This document shows positions 25,511 to 35,119 of a stretch of DNA of 64,000 nucleotides, piece after piece. The stretch lies in the NCBI RefSeq assembly GCF_001956295.1, contig NZ_MRTD01000012.1:124001-188000 (forward strand), written 5' to 3'. The translations under genes were made by a program, and so were the position numbers. Every line of letters starts with the position of its first letter. The first letter of the stretch is position 1. The stretch comes from Paenibacillus sp. FSL A5-0031. GTDB lineage: Bacteria; Bacillota; Bacilli; Paenibacillales; Paenibacillaceae. The notes under the pieces are model-generated. The model saw nothing but the letters and a program-made list of their open reading frames with translations. It ran no database searches and was not told the DNA's origin.

Positions 25511-26557
25511 TTGAAATTTGCTTTGTTTAGCCTAATGATGAATATACCGAATGCTGTAAGCGGGGAAACATTGACCACTCATCAGAAATTTGAGAACGTA
25601 CTTAAACAGGCTGTCCTTGCTGAAGAACTCGGCTTTGATGCTTATGGCATTGGAGAGCGGCATGGAGCACCGTTTATCTCATCTTCGCCACCAGTCGTTC
25701 TGACCGCGATTGCTGCCAGAACCGTAAAGATTCGTTTGCTAACAACAGTTACCGTTCTAAGCGTTCTCGACCCAGTGCGTGTTGCTGAGGACTATGCCAC
25801 ACTGGATCATCTCTCGGGAGGTCGACTCGAGATGATTATTGGCAAAGGAAACGACCCGCGCCACTATCCGCTTTTTGGAATTACCGAAGACGAACAATGG
25901 GAATCCCTTGCAGAGCGATATGCACTCCTGAAGCGCTTGTGGAACGAAGAGAACGTAACCTGGCAGGGGCGCTACCGTTCACCGCTTGATAATGTGACTA
26001 CCGAGCCAAGGCCCTTTCAACATTCAATTCCGGTCTGGCATGGAAGCGCATCTAGTACGCTGTCGACCGAATTAGCTGCGAAATATGGTGAACCGATTTT
26101 TTCCTCCAATACGTTTCACCCCCAGGCTAAATATAAAGCATTAATCGATCATTATCGCGAGAGATTGGCCCATTACGGCCATGATCCTCAAAAAGCAATG
26201 GTTGGCTCGGGATTTGGAAGCTTATATCTAGCTAACACCACAGAGGAAGCAGTCAAACGATATAGGCCCTATTACGATGCTTTCCATGCAACGGCTGCAT
26301 CGCAGCACAACAACTCGCCTTTCAAAGACCTCGAGGACAATGTACAAAATGGGCCTGCCTTGATCGGCAGCGCTGATAAAGTGATCGAGAAGATTTTAAA
26401 CTATCATGAAGCTTATGGGCACCAAGTGGTCAGCATCAGTGTAGATGGCTTGTCAGAAATGGAGCAACGTGAGCAAATTGAACGATTTGCCACCGAGGTT
26501 GCACCTGTGCTGCGTCGAGAGGTTCCTAGTACAGTATGGAATAGTCCCCAATCATAG
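25511..26557 (+). CDS. LLM-class flavin-dependent oxidoreductase
   Basis: A 348-aa luciferase-like monooxygenase. The barrel begins LKFALFSLMMN and contains LAEELGFDAYGIGERHGAPF, LTTVTVLSVLDPVRVAEDYA, LDHLSGGRLEMIIGKGNDP and VSISVDGLSEMEQREQIERF. These use reduced FMN, usually to oxygenate small molecules; the substrate is unknown. TTG 25511 is chosen because GGAGAG lies eight bases upstream and family members start at this point. The longer frame from 25427 begins inside the preceding terminator. Confidence 0.85.
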   Translation: MKFALFSLMMNIPNAVSGETLTTHQKFENVLKQAVLAEELGFDAYGIGERHGAPFISSSPPVVLTAIAARTVKIRLLTTVTVLSVLDPVRVAEDYATLDHLSGGRLEMIIGKGNDPRHYPLFGITEDEQWESLAERYALLKRLWNEENVTWQGRYRSPLDNVTTEPRPFQHSIPVWHGSASSTLSTELAAKYGEPIFSSNTFHPQAKYKALIDHYRERLAHYGHDPQKAMVGSGFGSLYLANTTEEAVKRYRPYYDAFHATAASQHNNSPFKDLEDNVQNGPALIGSADKVIEKILNYHEAYGHQVVSISVDGLSEMEQREQIERFATEVAPVLRREVPSTVWNSPQS

Positions 26558-26574
26558 AAATCGTGTTTGATGGT

Positions 26575-26618
26575 AATGAACCAATCGTTGTGATGTCACA
26601 ATGCTTGGTTCATTTTTT
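26575..26618 (+). terminator. Terminator after LLM gene
   Basis: AATGAACCAA...TTGTGA and TCACAA...TTGGTTCATT form a long stem followed by T-rich sequence. Confidence 0.8.
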
Positions 26619-26830
26619 TACCAGAAAATTGAGTTTTAAAGCTCCAGACAATCAGAAGATGTTATACTTTTAAAGCAGCCGTATTGTATTCGTTTTGGCT
26701 GCTTTTTATATTGTGCTTCTGATTGTGTCCGAATGCGACCGCGTGGTCCGTCCAGTAAATATAAGTTGGGGATTGCAGCGTTCAACATTCAAACGTAAGG
26801 CTATCGTTTTCCAAGTGGAGGATTGTTTAT

Positions 26831-27511
26831 ATGGTCAATATTCTTATCGTGGACGATGATCCTAACATTCGCGCCTTGATGCGCCTTTATTTGAAGAATG
26901 AAGGATTCAATCTGACCGAGGCGGACAACGGAATCGATGCGCATGCTATCGTCAAAGGTTCAGGAATCGATCTGGTCATCCTCGACATTATGATGCCGCA
27001 TATGGACGGATGGGATTTGTGCAGAGAAATTCGGAAAAGCGATCCCGACATTCCGCTTCTGATGGTAACGGCCAAGGGCGAATCGGGTCAAAAGATAAAA
27101 GGCTTCCAGCTCGGGACTGACGATTATATGACGAAGCCGTTTGATCCAGTTGAGCTTGTGATGCGGGTTAAAGCGTTACTGAAGCGATCCCGTATTGCCT
27201 CGTCCCAGGTCATACCGTTGGGCGAAATCGTACTGAATCGGAAAACGTATAAGGTCATGCGGGGAGAAGAGGAATTAGCATTGCCGCTGAAAGAATTCGA
27301 GCTGCTGTTCATGCTTGCCGGCCACCCGGGGCAGATTTTTACGAGAGAGCAGCTGATTACCCAGATTTGGGGCATGGATTACGAAGGCGACGATCGAACC
27401 GTCGATGTACATATCAAGCGGCTTCGGGAACGCTTTGCCGGGGACGTCCGCCATTTTCGCATTGAAACGGCACGCAGCGTCGGCTATCGTCTGGCGGTGA
27501 ATCCGGGATGA
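26831..27511 (+). CDS. OmpR/PhoB-family response regulator
   Basis: A 226-aa regulator. The receiver has the acidic cluster VDDDP, the phospho-acceptor Asp52 in LVILDIMMPHMDG and Lys in YMTKPFDP. The C-terminal winged helix includes LPLKEFELLFMLAGHPGQIF and DDRTVDVHIKRLRERF. AAGTGGAGG precedes ATG. It overlaps the following kinase gene by 4 nt (ATGA), so they form one operon. Confidence 0.96.
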   Translation: MVNILIVDDDPNIRALMRLYLKNEGFNLTEADNGIDAHAIVKGSGIDLVILDIMMPHMDGWDLCREIRKSDPDIPLLMVTAKGESGQKIKGFQLGTDDYMTKPFDPVELVMRVKALLKRSRIASSQVIPLGEIVLNRKTYKVMRGEEELALPLKEFELLFMLAGHPGQIFTREQLITQIWGMDYEGDDRTVDVHIKRLRERFAGDVRHFRIETARSVGYRLAVNPG

Positions 27512-28899
27512 AATCGTTATACGTTCGCGTCGTGCTGACTTTTCTGGCCGCCATCGTCATCAGCTTGATCTCATCCCTTCTTCTCGCCCTTGCTCTATTC
27601 CAGAATGATCTGAACGCTACGGGTAAAAACGATATGACCGCGGCAGGTGATCGTATAATACGCGTGTACGAGCAAACGAATCCTCCGGATTTGGATGTGT
27701 TCATGAATGATATGGCTGAATTGGTTTCCTATACCTTGCAGCTTTACGACGGCAATGGCGGGATGAACTCCTATGTCCCGACCAAAGGCAAGAAGGTCGA
27801 AGCGATTAACTCGGAATCGGTTCGCATGGTACTGCGCGGAGAACCGTACCGTTCGCAAGGAAAAGATAACGGTACGTTCGTCGGCCTTCCGTTTTCTTCC
27901 GAAGGAAAACATTATGCTTTAATTTTGCAGAGCTCTTCCAAGAACGAAATTACGATCTTTCGATTATTATTCACTATTCTGTTCCTCATGCTTGCGATCG
28001 GAAGCTTATGTATTCTCATTGCCGGCAGATATCTGGTGAAGCCTCTTCAAGCGATGACGGAAGCGACTAAGCGGTTGGCCAAAGGGGACTTTGAGGTTGA
28101 GTTGAAAATCAATCGCGGAGACGAGCTCGGAACTCTCTCGCGGAGCATTAACGACATGGCTAGGGAAATCAAGCAATTGGAGCGGATGCGACAGGATTTC
28201 GTATCAAACGTGTCCCATGAAATCCAATCTCCGTTAACTTCCATCTCCGGATTCGCGAAGGCGCTAAAAGATGGCAATCTGTTTATTGCAGAGGACGATC
28301 GCGTCCAATACTTGGATATAATCGTTACCGAGAGCGACAGATTATCCAGACTCAGCGATAATTTGCTGAAGCTCGCTTCCCTTGAATCGGATCATCATCC
28401 GTTCGAGATGGAATCGTATAAACTAGATGAGCAAATTCGACGAGTCATCGTCGCGTGCGAGCCTCAGTGGTCGGCCAAACGCATTCGCGTCGACATAGAG
28501 TCCCCTTCGGGAGCTGGCGCACGGATAACGGCCGACCGGGATCAACTCAATCAAGTTTGGATGAATTTGCTCGGGAATGCCATCAAGTTCACGCCCCGCG
28601 CCGGTCAAGTTCTCATCGCGATCAGCCGGCCTCATCCTCATGAGATTGCCGTTGCGATAAGCGATTCCGGGATCGGCATTGCGCCGGACGATTTAAGCTC
28701 TATTTTCGAGCGCTTCTACAAAGCGGACAAGTCGCGGGCCCAAGACCGAAGCGGCAATGGTCTCGGACTTGCCATCTCCCACAAAATCGTTGCTCTCCAT
28801 CGCGGAAGCATAGAGGTGAAGAGCACCGTCGGACTGGGCACGACGTTTACCGTGACGCTTCCCGCTGCCTTGCATAACGATTCCGCCATTTGCAAATAA
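27508..28899 (+). CDS. Membrane sensor histidine kinase
   Basis: A 463-aa kinase. A transmembrane segment (VVLTFLAAIVISLISSLLLA) is followed by an extracytoplasmic sensor of about 120 residues, then a second segment (LLFTILFLMLAIGSLCILIA), HAMP, and the dimerisation helix with His237 in NVSHEIQSPLTSISG. The ATP-binding domain has DQLNQVWMNLLGNAIKFTP, SDSGIGIAPDDL and GNGLGLAISHKIV. The HEIQSP form of the H-box is a known Firmicute variant. Partner of the preceding regulator. Signal unknown; an S41 protease follows. Confidence 0.95.
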   Translation: MKSLYVRVVLTFLAAIVISLISSLLLALALFQNDLNATGKNDMTAAGDRIIRVYEQTNPPDLDVFMNDMAELVSYTLQLYDGNGGMNSYVPTKGKKVEAINSESVRMVLRGEPYRSQGKDNGTFVGLPFSSEGKHYALILQSSSKNEITIFRLLFTILFLMLAIGSLCILIAGRYLVKPLQAMTEATKRLAKGDFEVELKINRGDELGTLSRSINDMAREIKQLERMRQDFVSNVSHEIQSPLTSISGFAKALKDGNLFIAEDDRVQYLDIIVTESDRLSRLSDNLLKLASLESDHHPFEMESYKLDEQIRRVIVACEPQWSAKRIRVDIESPSGAGARITADRDQLNQVWMNLLGNAIKFTPRAGQVLIAISRPHPHEIAVAISDSGIGIAPDDLSSIFERFYKADKSRAQDRSGNGLGLAISHKIVALHRGSIEVKSTVGLGTTFTVTLPAALHNDSAICK

Positions 28900-28972
28900 G
28901 TTCACGCTCCGTTCATATTTCTCCAATACACTCAGTTCGATTCACATATAACTGATCGGAGGAATAGAAACG

Positions 28973-30673
28973 ATGAGCTTTATTCAAGATGTTATCGATT
29001 CATTAAAATGGTTGACTGTCTGGGAAATGATCTTATGTGCACTAAACTTGTTCGTCTTGCTGAGGTATGCTTGGCCCATTCTCAAAAATAACCGCTGGTT
29101 GGATTTTATACCGAGCGCAGGTGTAATCATTGCGATTATTAGCCTTATGAAAGGCGACGCCTCTTTACTGGCTCTGTTGATTTACTCCTCTACGGCCATC
29201 CTATTCTTAAGTACTGCGAGAAGAGTCTTTAAACCGGCCATTAAGCCGATGTCTTCGAAATTTCGCTTCGTCATGGTTATCGTTTGCGTCCTTGGTACTC
29301 TTCCTACGCTATTGGCATTAACCGTTGCGGGAGAAGTTCGATACAATCCGGTGAGCGATTTAAGCCATAAGAGCTATTCCAAAGCTTTTATCGCGATGAA
29401 CGAAAGACTGTCTGCCGAATACCCTTTTGGAGACTGGAAAAAAATCGATTGGGAGGCAAAGAAAAAGAAATACGAGCCTCTTTTCCTCCAAGCGGAAAGC
29501 AACCATGATCCGAGCCTCTACTATAAAACTTTAAGGGATTACCTCTTTTCTTTCCGCGACGGACATATCGAAATCGCGAATGAACATCTTTACGACGATA
29601 ATAACACGTTTAAAAATGAAGTCGGCGGCGGATTCGGAATTAGCGCCGTTCAATTGGATAACGGCAAAGTATTGGTTAGCTTACTGTTAGCTGGCAGCCC
29701 GGCTGACAAAAGCGGAATCAAGCTCGGAGCCGAAATCATTTCGTGGGACGGGAAAAACGTTCGGGAAGCATTGGACCAAACGTCCTGGAGCGAGAACCCA
29801 TCGGCAACCGAAGGAGATCGAATTCAAAATCAAGGGCGTTTCTTGGCAAGAGCTCCAATCGGCAAAGAAATCCAAGTCGAATTTCGGAATCGGGATGATG
29901 AAGCGAGCAAGACTGCGACGCTTACAGCCTACGACGATCAATACGAGACCTTGAAGAAAACGAAAATTAAGCTAAAAAAAGAAGATCCTCCCGTAGAAGG
30001 CGAGGTCCTTCGAGAGGAATACGGGTATGTGAAAATCAGATATTTTCTTCCCGGAACGACGCAATCCGATCCCGCACAAGCGCTGGACGACCTATTAAAA
30101 GAGTTTCAAGAGAAAAGTGTAAAGGGAATCATCATCGATTTACGCGATAATCCGGGCGGAGACGACGACCTTGTTGCCCAAATGGCAGGACATTTTGTGA
30201 ACGAAAAGAAGATCTATGAATACGTCAGTTACTACAATCGAAATACGGGTCGTTTCGAAATCAACCGCGCCGAAACCAGAACCATTCATCCTTCGCATAT
30301 TTACTTTTCAGGGAAAATCGCGGTCCTCATTAATTCTAACACCGCGAGCTCAGGGGAAGGACTGCCTTTGTTCTTAAAAGGAATGCAAAATGTCAAGATT
30401 ATCGGCTTTGCGTCCACGAACGGTTCGTTCGGAGTCGTATCCGCTCCTATAGAAATGAAAATGCCGGGAGGATATATCGTACAGTTTCCGGATGGCAGAT
30501 CTCTTAATCAAGACAAAACGATTCAAGGCGATAGCGATGAACGCGGATTTGGCGGAGCGGCTCCCGATATCACGGTTCCGATGAATGAGCAAACGTTTAA
30601 GATGAAATATATCGATGGGCAAGACGTGGAATTGAATTATGCAATAGATTTTTTGAAGGAGAAAAACAGATGA
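28973..30673 (+). CDS. Membrane-bound S41-family peptidase with PDZ domain
   Basis: A 566-aa protein. The first ~130 residues hold about four hydrophobic segments (MILCALNLFVLLRYAWPIL, FIPSAGVIIAIISLMKGDAS, FVMVIVCVLGTLPTLLALTV). An extracytoplasmic part follows with a PDZ domain (GGGFGISAVQLDNGKVLVSL) and the tail-specific protease core (KGIIIDLRDNPGGDDDLVAQ, then IAVLINSNTASSGEGLPLF with the expected catalytic Ser). It ends GFGGAAPDITVPMNEQTF. It probably degrades or processes envelope proteins. It follows the two-component genes by 73 nt and overlaps the next gene by 4 nt. Confidence 0.9.
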   Translation: MSFIQDVIDSLKWLTVWEMILCALNLFVLLRYAWPILKNNRWLDFIPSAGVIIAIISLMKGDASLLALLIYSSTAILFLSTARRVFKPAIKPMSSKFRFVMVIVCVLGTLPTLLALTVAGEVRYNPVSDLSHKSYSKAFIAMNERLSAEYPFGDWKKIDWEAKKKKYEPLFLQAESNHDPSLYYKTLRDYLFSFRDGHIEIANEHLYDDNNTFKNEVGGGFGISAVQLDNGKVLVSLLLAGSPADKSGIKLGAEIISWDGKNVREALDQTSWSENPSATEGDRIQNQGRFLARAPIGKEIQVEFRNRDDEASKTATLTAYDDQYETLKKTKIKLKKEDPPVEGEVLREEYGYVKIRYFLPGTTQSDPAQALDDLLKEFQEKSVKGIIIDLRDNPGGDDDLVAQMAGHFVNEKKIYEYVSYYNRNTGRFEINRAETRTIHPSHIYFSGKIAVLINSNTASSGEGLPLFLKGMQNVKIIGFASTNGSFGVVSAPIEMKMPGGYIVQFPDGRSLNQDKTIQGDSDERGFGGAAPDITVPMNEQTFKMKYIDGQDVELNYAIDFLKEKNR

Positions 30674-31293
30674 CCATAATTGACAAATTAGCATCGTCAC
30701 TTAACCGCAAAGACGAAGGTCCTAACCAGGAGCTAGCGAAATATATTGCCGATCGAGATGATAAGGGAGCGGTAATAGAACTAGTTGATAACTTGCATAA
30801 CAATGACAAGAACATCCAAAGCGATTGCATTAAAGTTCTCTATGAGATTGGAGATCTTAGGCCATCTTTAATTGCTGAATACTGCAAAGAATTCGTAACA
30901 TTGCTTGATCATGGAAACAATCGACTTGTTTGGGGGGCTATGACAGCACTAGATGCGATAACTCTTGAAAATCCGGAAGTCATATATTTAGCACTTGAGA
31001 AAATTGTTGATATTACGGACAAAGGTTCAGTAATCACCAAAGATCACGGGGTAAGTATTCTGATTAAACTTTGTTCGCTCAAACCATATGCGGATCATGC
31101 ATTCACATTACTCATCGAACAGCTTAAGAAATGTCCGACCAATCAGCTACCAATGTATGCGGAGAATGCAATAGCCATCGTTAACGATAATAACAAAGCC
31201 CTTTTCATAAAGACGCTTTCCTCACGACTGGGCGATATTGAAAAGGATACAAAACGAAAGCGTGTGGAGAAACTGATTAAGAAATTGAGCTGA
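30670..31293 (+). CDS. HEAT-repeat-like helical protein
   Basis: A 207-aa alpha-helical protein with about four repeats of helix pairs, for example GAVIELVDNLHNNDKNIQSD, CIKVLYEIGDLRPSLIAEYC and LVWGAMTALDAITLENPEVI. Such solenoids act as protein-binding scaffolds; no catalytic motif is seen. The start overlaps the S41 peptidase stop (ATGA), indicating translational coupling. A terminator follows. Confidence 0.75.
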   Translation: MTIIDKLASSLNRKDEGPNQELAKYIADRDDKGAVIELVDNLHNNDKNIQSDCIKVLYEIGDLRPSLIAEYCKEFVTLLDHGNNRLVWGAMTALDAITLENPEVIYLALEKIVDITDKGSVITKDHGVSILIKLCSLKPYADHAFTLLIEQLKKCPTNQLPMYAENAIAIVNDNNKALFIKTLSSRLGDIEKDTKRKRVEKLIKKLS

Positions 31294-31321
31294 AGCTTAA
31301 GTGAAAAGTTATTATTCAAGA

Positions 31322-31353
31322 GGAGTAGCCTATTACAGGCTGCTCCTTTTTTT
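31322..31353 (+). terminator. Terminator after HEAT-repeat gene
   Basis: GGAGTAGCCT-ATTAC-AGGCTGCTCC followed by seven T. The 31360-31590 stretch after it has no supported gene. Confidence 0.9.
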
Positions 31354-31600
31354 GTGAGCAAGTGGAGTTAACAATCATAACTGAAGGCTATCATCAGATT
31401 TTGTTGGCGATACCGTGACAATAGATCGATCAAACTCCTTCTGGAGACCGAGCGCAAAATACATCGACTGAGGGAAGGTCATTTCTTTTGGATGGTATAT
31501 GATGGAAAAATAGTGCAGTAATGGGGCGTTGCCTCCATAAGTTAACCGGTGAAACAACAAACCATGTTCTAAAAAAATAGGATACGAGGAGATGAAAGTA

Positions 31601-32305
31601 GTGAAAAAGTTAATCGATTTCAAAAATGTAACTAAAGAATACAACATAGGTGAAGTGACAATAAAGGCGCTAGCGGGTGTTGATTTTTCCATAGCAGAAG
31701 GGGAATTCGTTGTCATTTTAGGTGCAAGTGGTGCCGGCAAAAGTACAATTTTGAACATACTTGGCGGAATGGATACAGCTACTTCAGGTCAAGTGTTTGT
31801 TGGTGACCATGAAATCACAAGATTAGGCGAAAAAAAATTAACAGAATACCGTGGTGAAAAGATAGGTTTTGTATTTCAATTTTACAATTTGATTCCGAAT
31901 TTAAACACGTTAGAGAATGTTGAATTTGCGACGGAAGTATGCAAAAACCATTTGGACGCTAAAGATATTTTACATAAAGTGGGATTAAAAGACCGAATCA
32001 AAAACTTCCCTTCCCAGTTATCTGGAGGGGAACAGCAAAGAGTTGCTATCGCGAGAGCGGTTGCCAAAAATCCTTTACTGCTGCTTTGTGATGAGCCAAC
32101 CGGAGCTTTGGATTATGTAACGGGCAAGTCTGTCTTGAAGCTTCTTCAAGATTTGAACAAAGATACGAAAAAATGCGTTGTTGTGGTCACGCATAACTCT
32201 GCGATTGCTCCTATGGCTGATAAAGTCATAAAGGTTAAAAGCGGAATGATAGAGAGCATCACTATAAATGAGGAAAAACAAAGTGTTGAAGGGATTGAGT
32301 GGTAA
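31601..32305 (+). CDS. ABC transporter ATP-binding protein (MacB/LolD type)
   Basis: A protein of about 234 aa. Walker A is GASGAGKST, the Q-loop region is IGFVFQFYNLIPNLNTLENV, the signature is LSGGEQQR and Walker B is LLLLCDEPTGALD, with the switch His in VVVVTHNS. The class energises FtsX-type permeases for peptide or antibiotic export. GTG 31601 sits nine bases after GAGGAG; the in-frame ATG 31592 directly abuts that site and is less likely. The permease gene follows at once. Confidence 0.93.
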   Translation: MKKLIDFKNVTKEYNIGEVTIKALAGVDFSIAEGEFVVILGASGAGKSTILNILGGMDTATSGQVFVGDHEITRLGEKKLTEYRGEKIGFVFQFYNLIPNLNTLENVEFATEVCKNHLDAKDILHKVGLKDRIKNFPSQLSGGEQQRVAIARAVAKNPLLLLCDEPTGALDYVTGKSVLKLLQDLNKDTKKCVVVVTHNSAIAPMADKVIKVKSGMIESITINEEKQSVEGIEW

Positions 32306-32307
32306 TT

Positions 32308-34632
32308 ATGAAATTATTTTTGAAATCATTAAGAGATATCAAACAATCGATAGGACAATTTACAGCTTTTGTTTTGGTTATCGCAGTAGGAGCTTTCTTC
32401 TATACGGGGCTTGTAACTTTGAGCGACAATCTTGGCGCGTATACGAAGGGTTATTTTAAAGAACATCATCTAAGTGACTTAAATGTATACTACAGCCAAA
32501 TTTCAAGCGATGATGTAGCTCGTCTAAGCGAGATTGCAGGTATTCATAAAATAGAAGGACGGTATAGCTTTGATGCCACGCAAGCTTTTAAAGATTATAA
32601 AGCGATTTTGAAAATCCATTCCATTCCTGAAAAAAATGAAATAAATACGCCTACGATCATTATGGGCAATATCCCGTCAAAACAGGATGAAATCGTAATA
32701 GATTCCGCTTATGCCAAGGAACATCATTTTCAACTAGGTGACACAATCAGTATTAGCAGGAATGGAAGAAGCTTTAATTTTACAATTAGCGGCTTGATTG
32801 AGAATGTTGAACATACTAAAAAGAACGAAACGCAGGACCATAAAACCAGCGGAATCGCTTATATTAGTGAAGAGACAATTCCTGCAATCGCAGACGGCTT
32901 TTACTATAATGAAGTCATGATTGAGGCGCAAGAGGGTCACGATATTGATAAAATAGGTCAAAACATTGAGGAACAATCCAAACCACTCCCTTATTTAAGC
33001 CAAGAAAGTAAAGAACGGTCTTTCAATTACTCTCAATTGAACCAAACGATACATAATAATAAATTGATGAGTAAGGTTATACCTCTTGTTCTCTTTTTAA
33101 TTGAAGCAGTTATTCTGTTCCTTACGATGTCGAGAATTATTGATTCACAAAGAAACCAAGTAGGCATTATGAAAGCATTAGGTGTGAAAAACAGAAATAT
33201 TATGCTTCATTATATGGGGTATCCTGTGCTGGCAAGCATCATAGGTTCTATCCTTGGTTATGTCATATCCGCTATTGTATTTATTCCATTAATTACAGCG
33301 TCGAATGCAAGAGCTTACTCTATGCCTGACATTTCATTTACACTTTCAGTACTTTCTATTATTCCTCCTATTATTTTCTCCAGCGCTTTTGGAATCCTGT
33401 CATGTTACTTTAGTGGCAGAATGATATTAAATGAACGTGCAGCCCAGGCGATGCGCCCTAAACCGCCAAAGAAGATGAAGAAGCTGCTCATTGAAAAAAT
33501 TCCGGGTATTTGGAGCCGAATTTCCTACAGCCATAAGCTCATTTTGAGAAATATATTTTTAAATAAACAAAAAGCTTTTGCGAGCTCCGTTGGTGTTGTT
33601 GTAAGCACTGTTTTATTGATTACTGCATTTGGCACACAAATGTCTTTGGTGAAGGTGGCTGATCAAGTTGAAGAGGTGTATACCTATGATTTGAGAGTCG
33701 ATTATGCAATAGGAACATCTTCTGATTCGATTAATCTCCCTTCCAATATTGCAAAAAGTCATAGATTATCCACCTTTCCTGTTGCCTTTATAAAAGAAGA
33801 TGTCAAAGAAAATGCCACATTAGTTGTTACGGAAAAAGAAAACGACCTTATTCATTTCTTTGATGAAAATGATCAAAGAATTCGTTTAGAAAACAATGGT
33901 GTACTAATACCCAAATCTTACGCTGACAAGTATCATATAGCTGAAGGCGATACAATCCAAATGGAATTTACAGCACCAGAGCTTAACCAAAAATCGGTGA
34001 ACATGAAGGTTTTAAAAATATCTAACCAATATTCGAATCCTTCGTTTTATAGCACACCCGAATATGTGAATAGTTTAGGCATAGACTATCGCCCAACCTC
34101 GGTTTTAGTTAAAGCGAACAGCTCGGCGGATCTGATAAGCGTTCGTAATTTCTTTGAGCAGGATCAACGTGTAGACACCATTGCAGATAAGAATGATCTA
34201 AAGAAATCCGCGCAATATATTTTGAGGCAAAATAGTTTTGTATTCATTATGTTTATCATTTGTGCGGTCATACTCTCCTTTGGGGCTATCTATACGATAT
34301 CTTCCATTAACATTTATGAAAGGATTCGTGAGCTTGCAACACTGAAAGTATTAGGCTATCAAAAAAATAAAATAAACCGGCTTATCTTTTCCGAAAATAT
34401 TATTTTAACCGCCTTTGCGGTAATTGTAGCGTTACCGATCAGCGGCTATATCTATACTATTATTGTTCAGGCATTGTCGAGTCCCCATCAGCAAATCCCA
34501 GATAAATTAAACATAACGATCATGCTAGTTTCTATTCTTCTTGCGTTCTTACTTACTACGCTTTCTAATTTACTGCTTCGGCGAAAAGTTTCTCAAATTA
34601 ATATGATTGAATCATTGAAAAGTATGGAATAG
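32308..34632 (+). CDS. FtsX-family ABC transporter permease
   Basis: A 774-aa membrane protein. An N-terminal helix (FTAFVLVIAVGAFFYTGLVT) is followed by a large extracytoplasmic domain, three helices near residues 260-370 (MSKVIPLVLFLIEAVILFLT, SIIGSILGYVISAIVFIPLI), a second helix-plus-domain module starting KQKAFASSVGVVVSTVLLIT, and three C-terminal helices (FVFIMFIICAVILSFGAIYT and others). ELATLKVLGYQKNKINRL is the typical FtsX coupling stretch. Tandem FtsX modules are usual in this group. It works with the preceding ATPase. Substrate unknown. Confidence 0.93.
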   Translation: MKLFLKSLRDIKQSIGQFTAFVLVIAVGAFFYTGLVTLSDNLGAYTKGYFKEHHLSDLNVYYSQISSDDVARLSEIAGIHKIEGRYSFDATQAFKDYKAILKIHSIPEKNEINTPTIIMGNIPSKQDEIVIDSAYAKEHHFQLGDTISISRNGRSFNFTISGLIENVEHTKKNETQDHKTSGIAYISEETIPAIADGFYYNEVMIEAQEGHDIDKIGQNIEEQSKPLPYLSQESKERSFNYSQLNQTIHNNKLMSKVIPLVLFLIEAVILFLTMSRIIDSQRNQVGIMKALGVKNRNIMLHYMGYPVLASIIGSILGYVISAIVFIPLITASNARAYSMPDISFTLSVLSIIPPIIFSSAFGILSCYFSGRMILNERAAQAMRPKPPKKMKKLLIEKIPGIWSRISYSHKLILRNIFLNKQKAFASSVGVVVSTVLLITAFGTQMSLVKVADQVEEVYTYDLRVDYAIGTSSDSINLPSNIAKSHRLSTFPVAFIKEDVKENATLVVTEKENDLIHFFDENDQRIRLENNGVLIPKSYADKYHIAEGDTIQMEFTAPELNQKSVNMKVLKISNQYSNPSFYSTPEYVNSLGIDYRPTSVLVKANSSADLISVRNFFEQDQRVDTIADKNDLKKSAQYILRQNSFVFIMFIICAVILSFGAIYTISSINIYERIRELATLKVLGYQKNKINRLIFSENIILTAFAVIVALPISGYIYTIIVQALSSPHQQIPDKLNITIMLVSILLAFLLTTLSNLLLRRKVSQINMIESLKSME

Positions 34633-34686
34633 AACGTATTGATCGTTTCATTAGAGTAAGGTTTTCGAATTCACAGGGCATTTATG

Positions 34687-34716
34687 TTAAACACGCTATA
34701 GTTTAGCGTGTTTTTT
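34687..34716 (+). terminator. Terminator after permease
   Basis: AAACACGCTA-TAG-TTTAGCGTGTTT followed by more T. Confidence 0.85.
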
Positions 34717-35077
34717 TGTGCTGAGATACCTTTTGCTAATAGCGAACTCAGAAGGTACAAATGGCAATAGAAGGATAATATTAAACGATTCCGTTTTCTG
34801 TGAAGTTGAAATAAAAACCCATTTTCAAAGAATAAGAGATATTTATCCCTTAATAACATAATCAACCTTCTTTTTGGTTGTGGAGACACCTCGTACAATA
34901 AAGGGAGAAACATATCAGATACTCGCTTTACACCGCTTTTCCCCCCCCGATCTTCTTTGTGCAATCTTCTTTTCTCTTGTTCAAACGACTTAGCAGAACT
35001 ATGATGTGACGGTTTTCCTTTGTTTTTATCCTTACTTTAGGAGGTGACTGAGCAGAGTCTATTTGATATTCACTTAT

Positions 35078-35091
35078 TGAAAGCGATTTCA
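35078..35091 (+). promoter_or_regulatory. cre box before chitinase
   Basis: TGAAAGCGATTTCA matches all defined positions of the CcpA consensus TGWAANCGNTNWCA. It lies 29 nt before the start codon, a position where bound CcpA would block transcription. The 34720-35077 stretch before it shows no supported gene. Confidence 0.7.
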
Positions 35092-35119
35092 AAATCGAAG
35101 GAAGAGGTGTATTTAAGAA

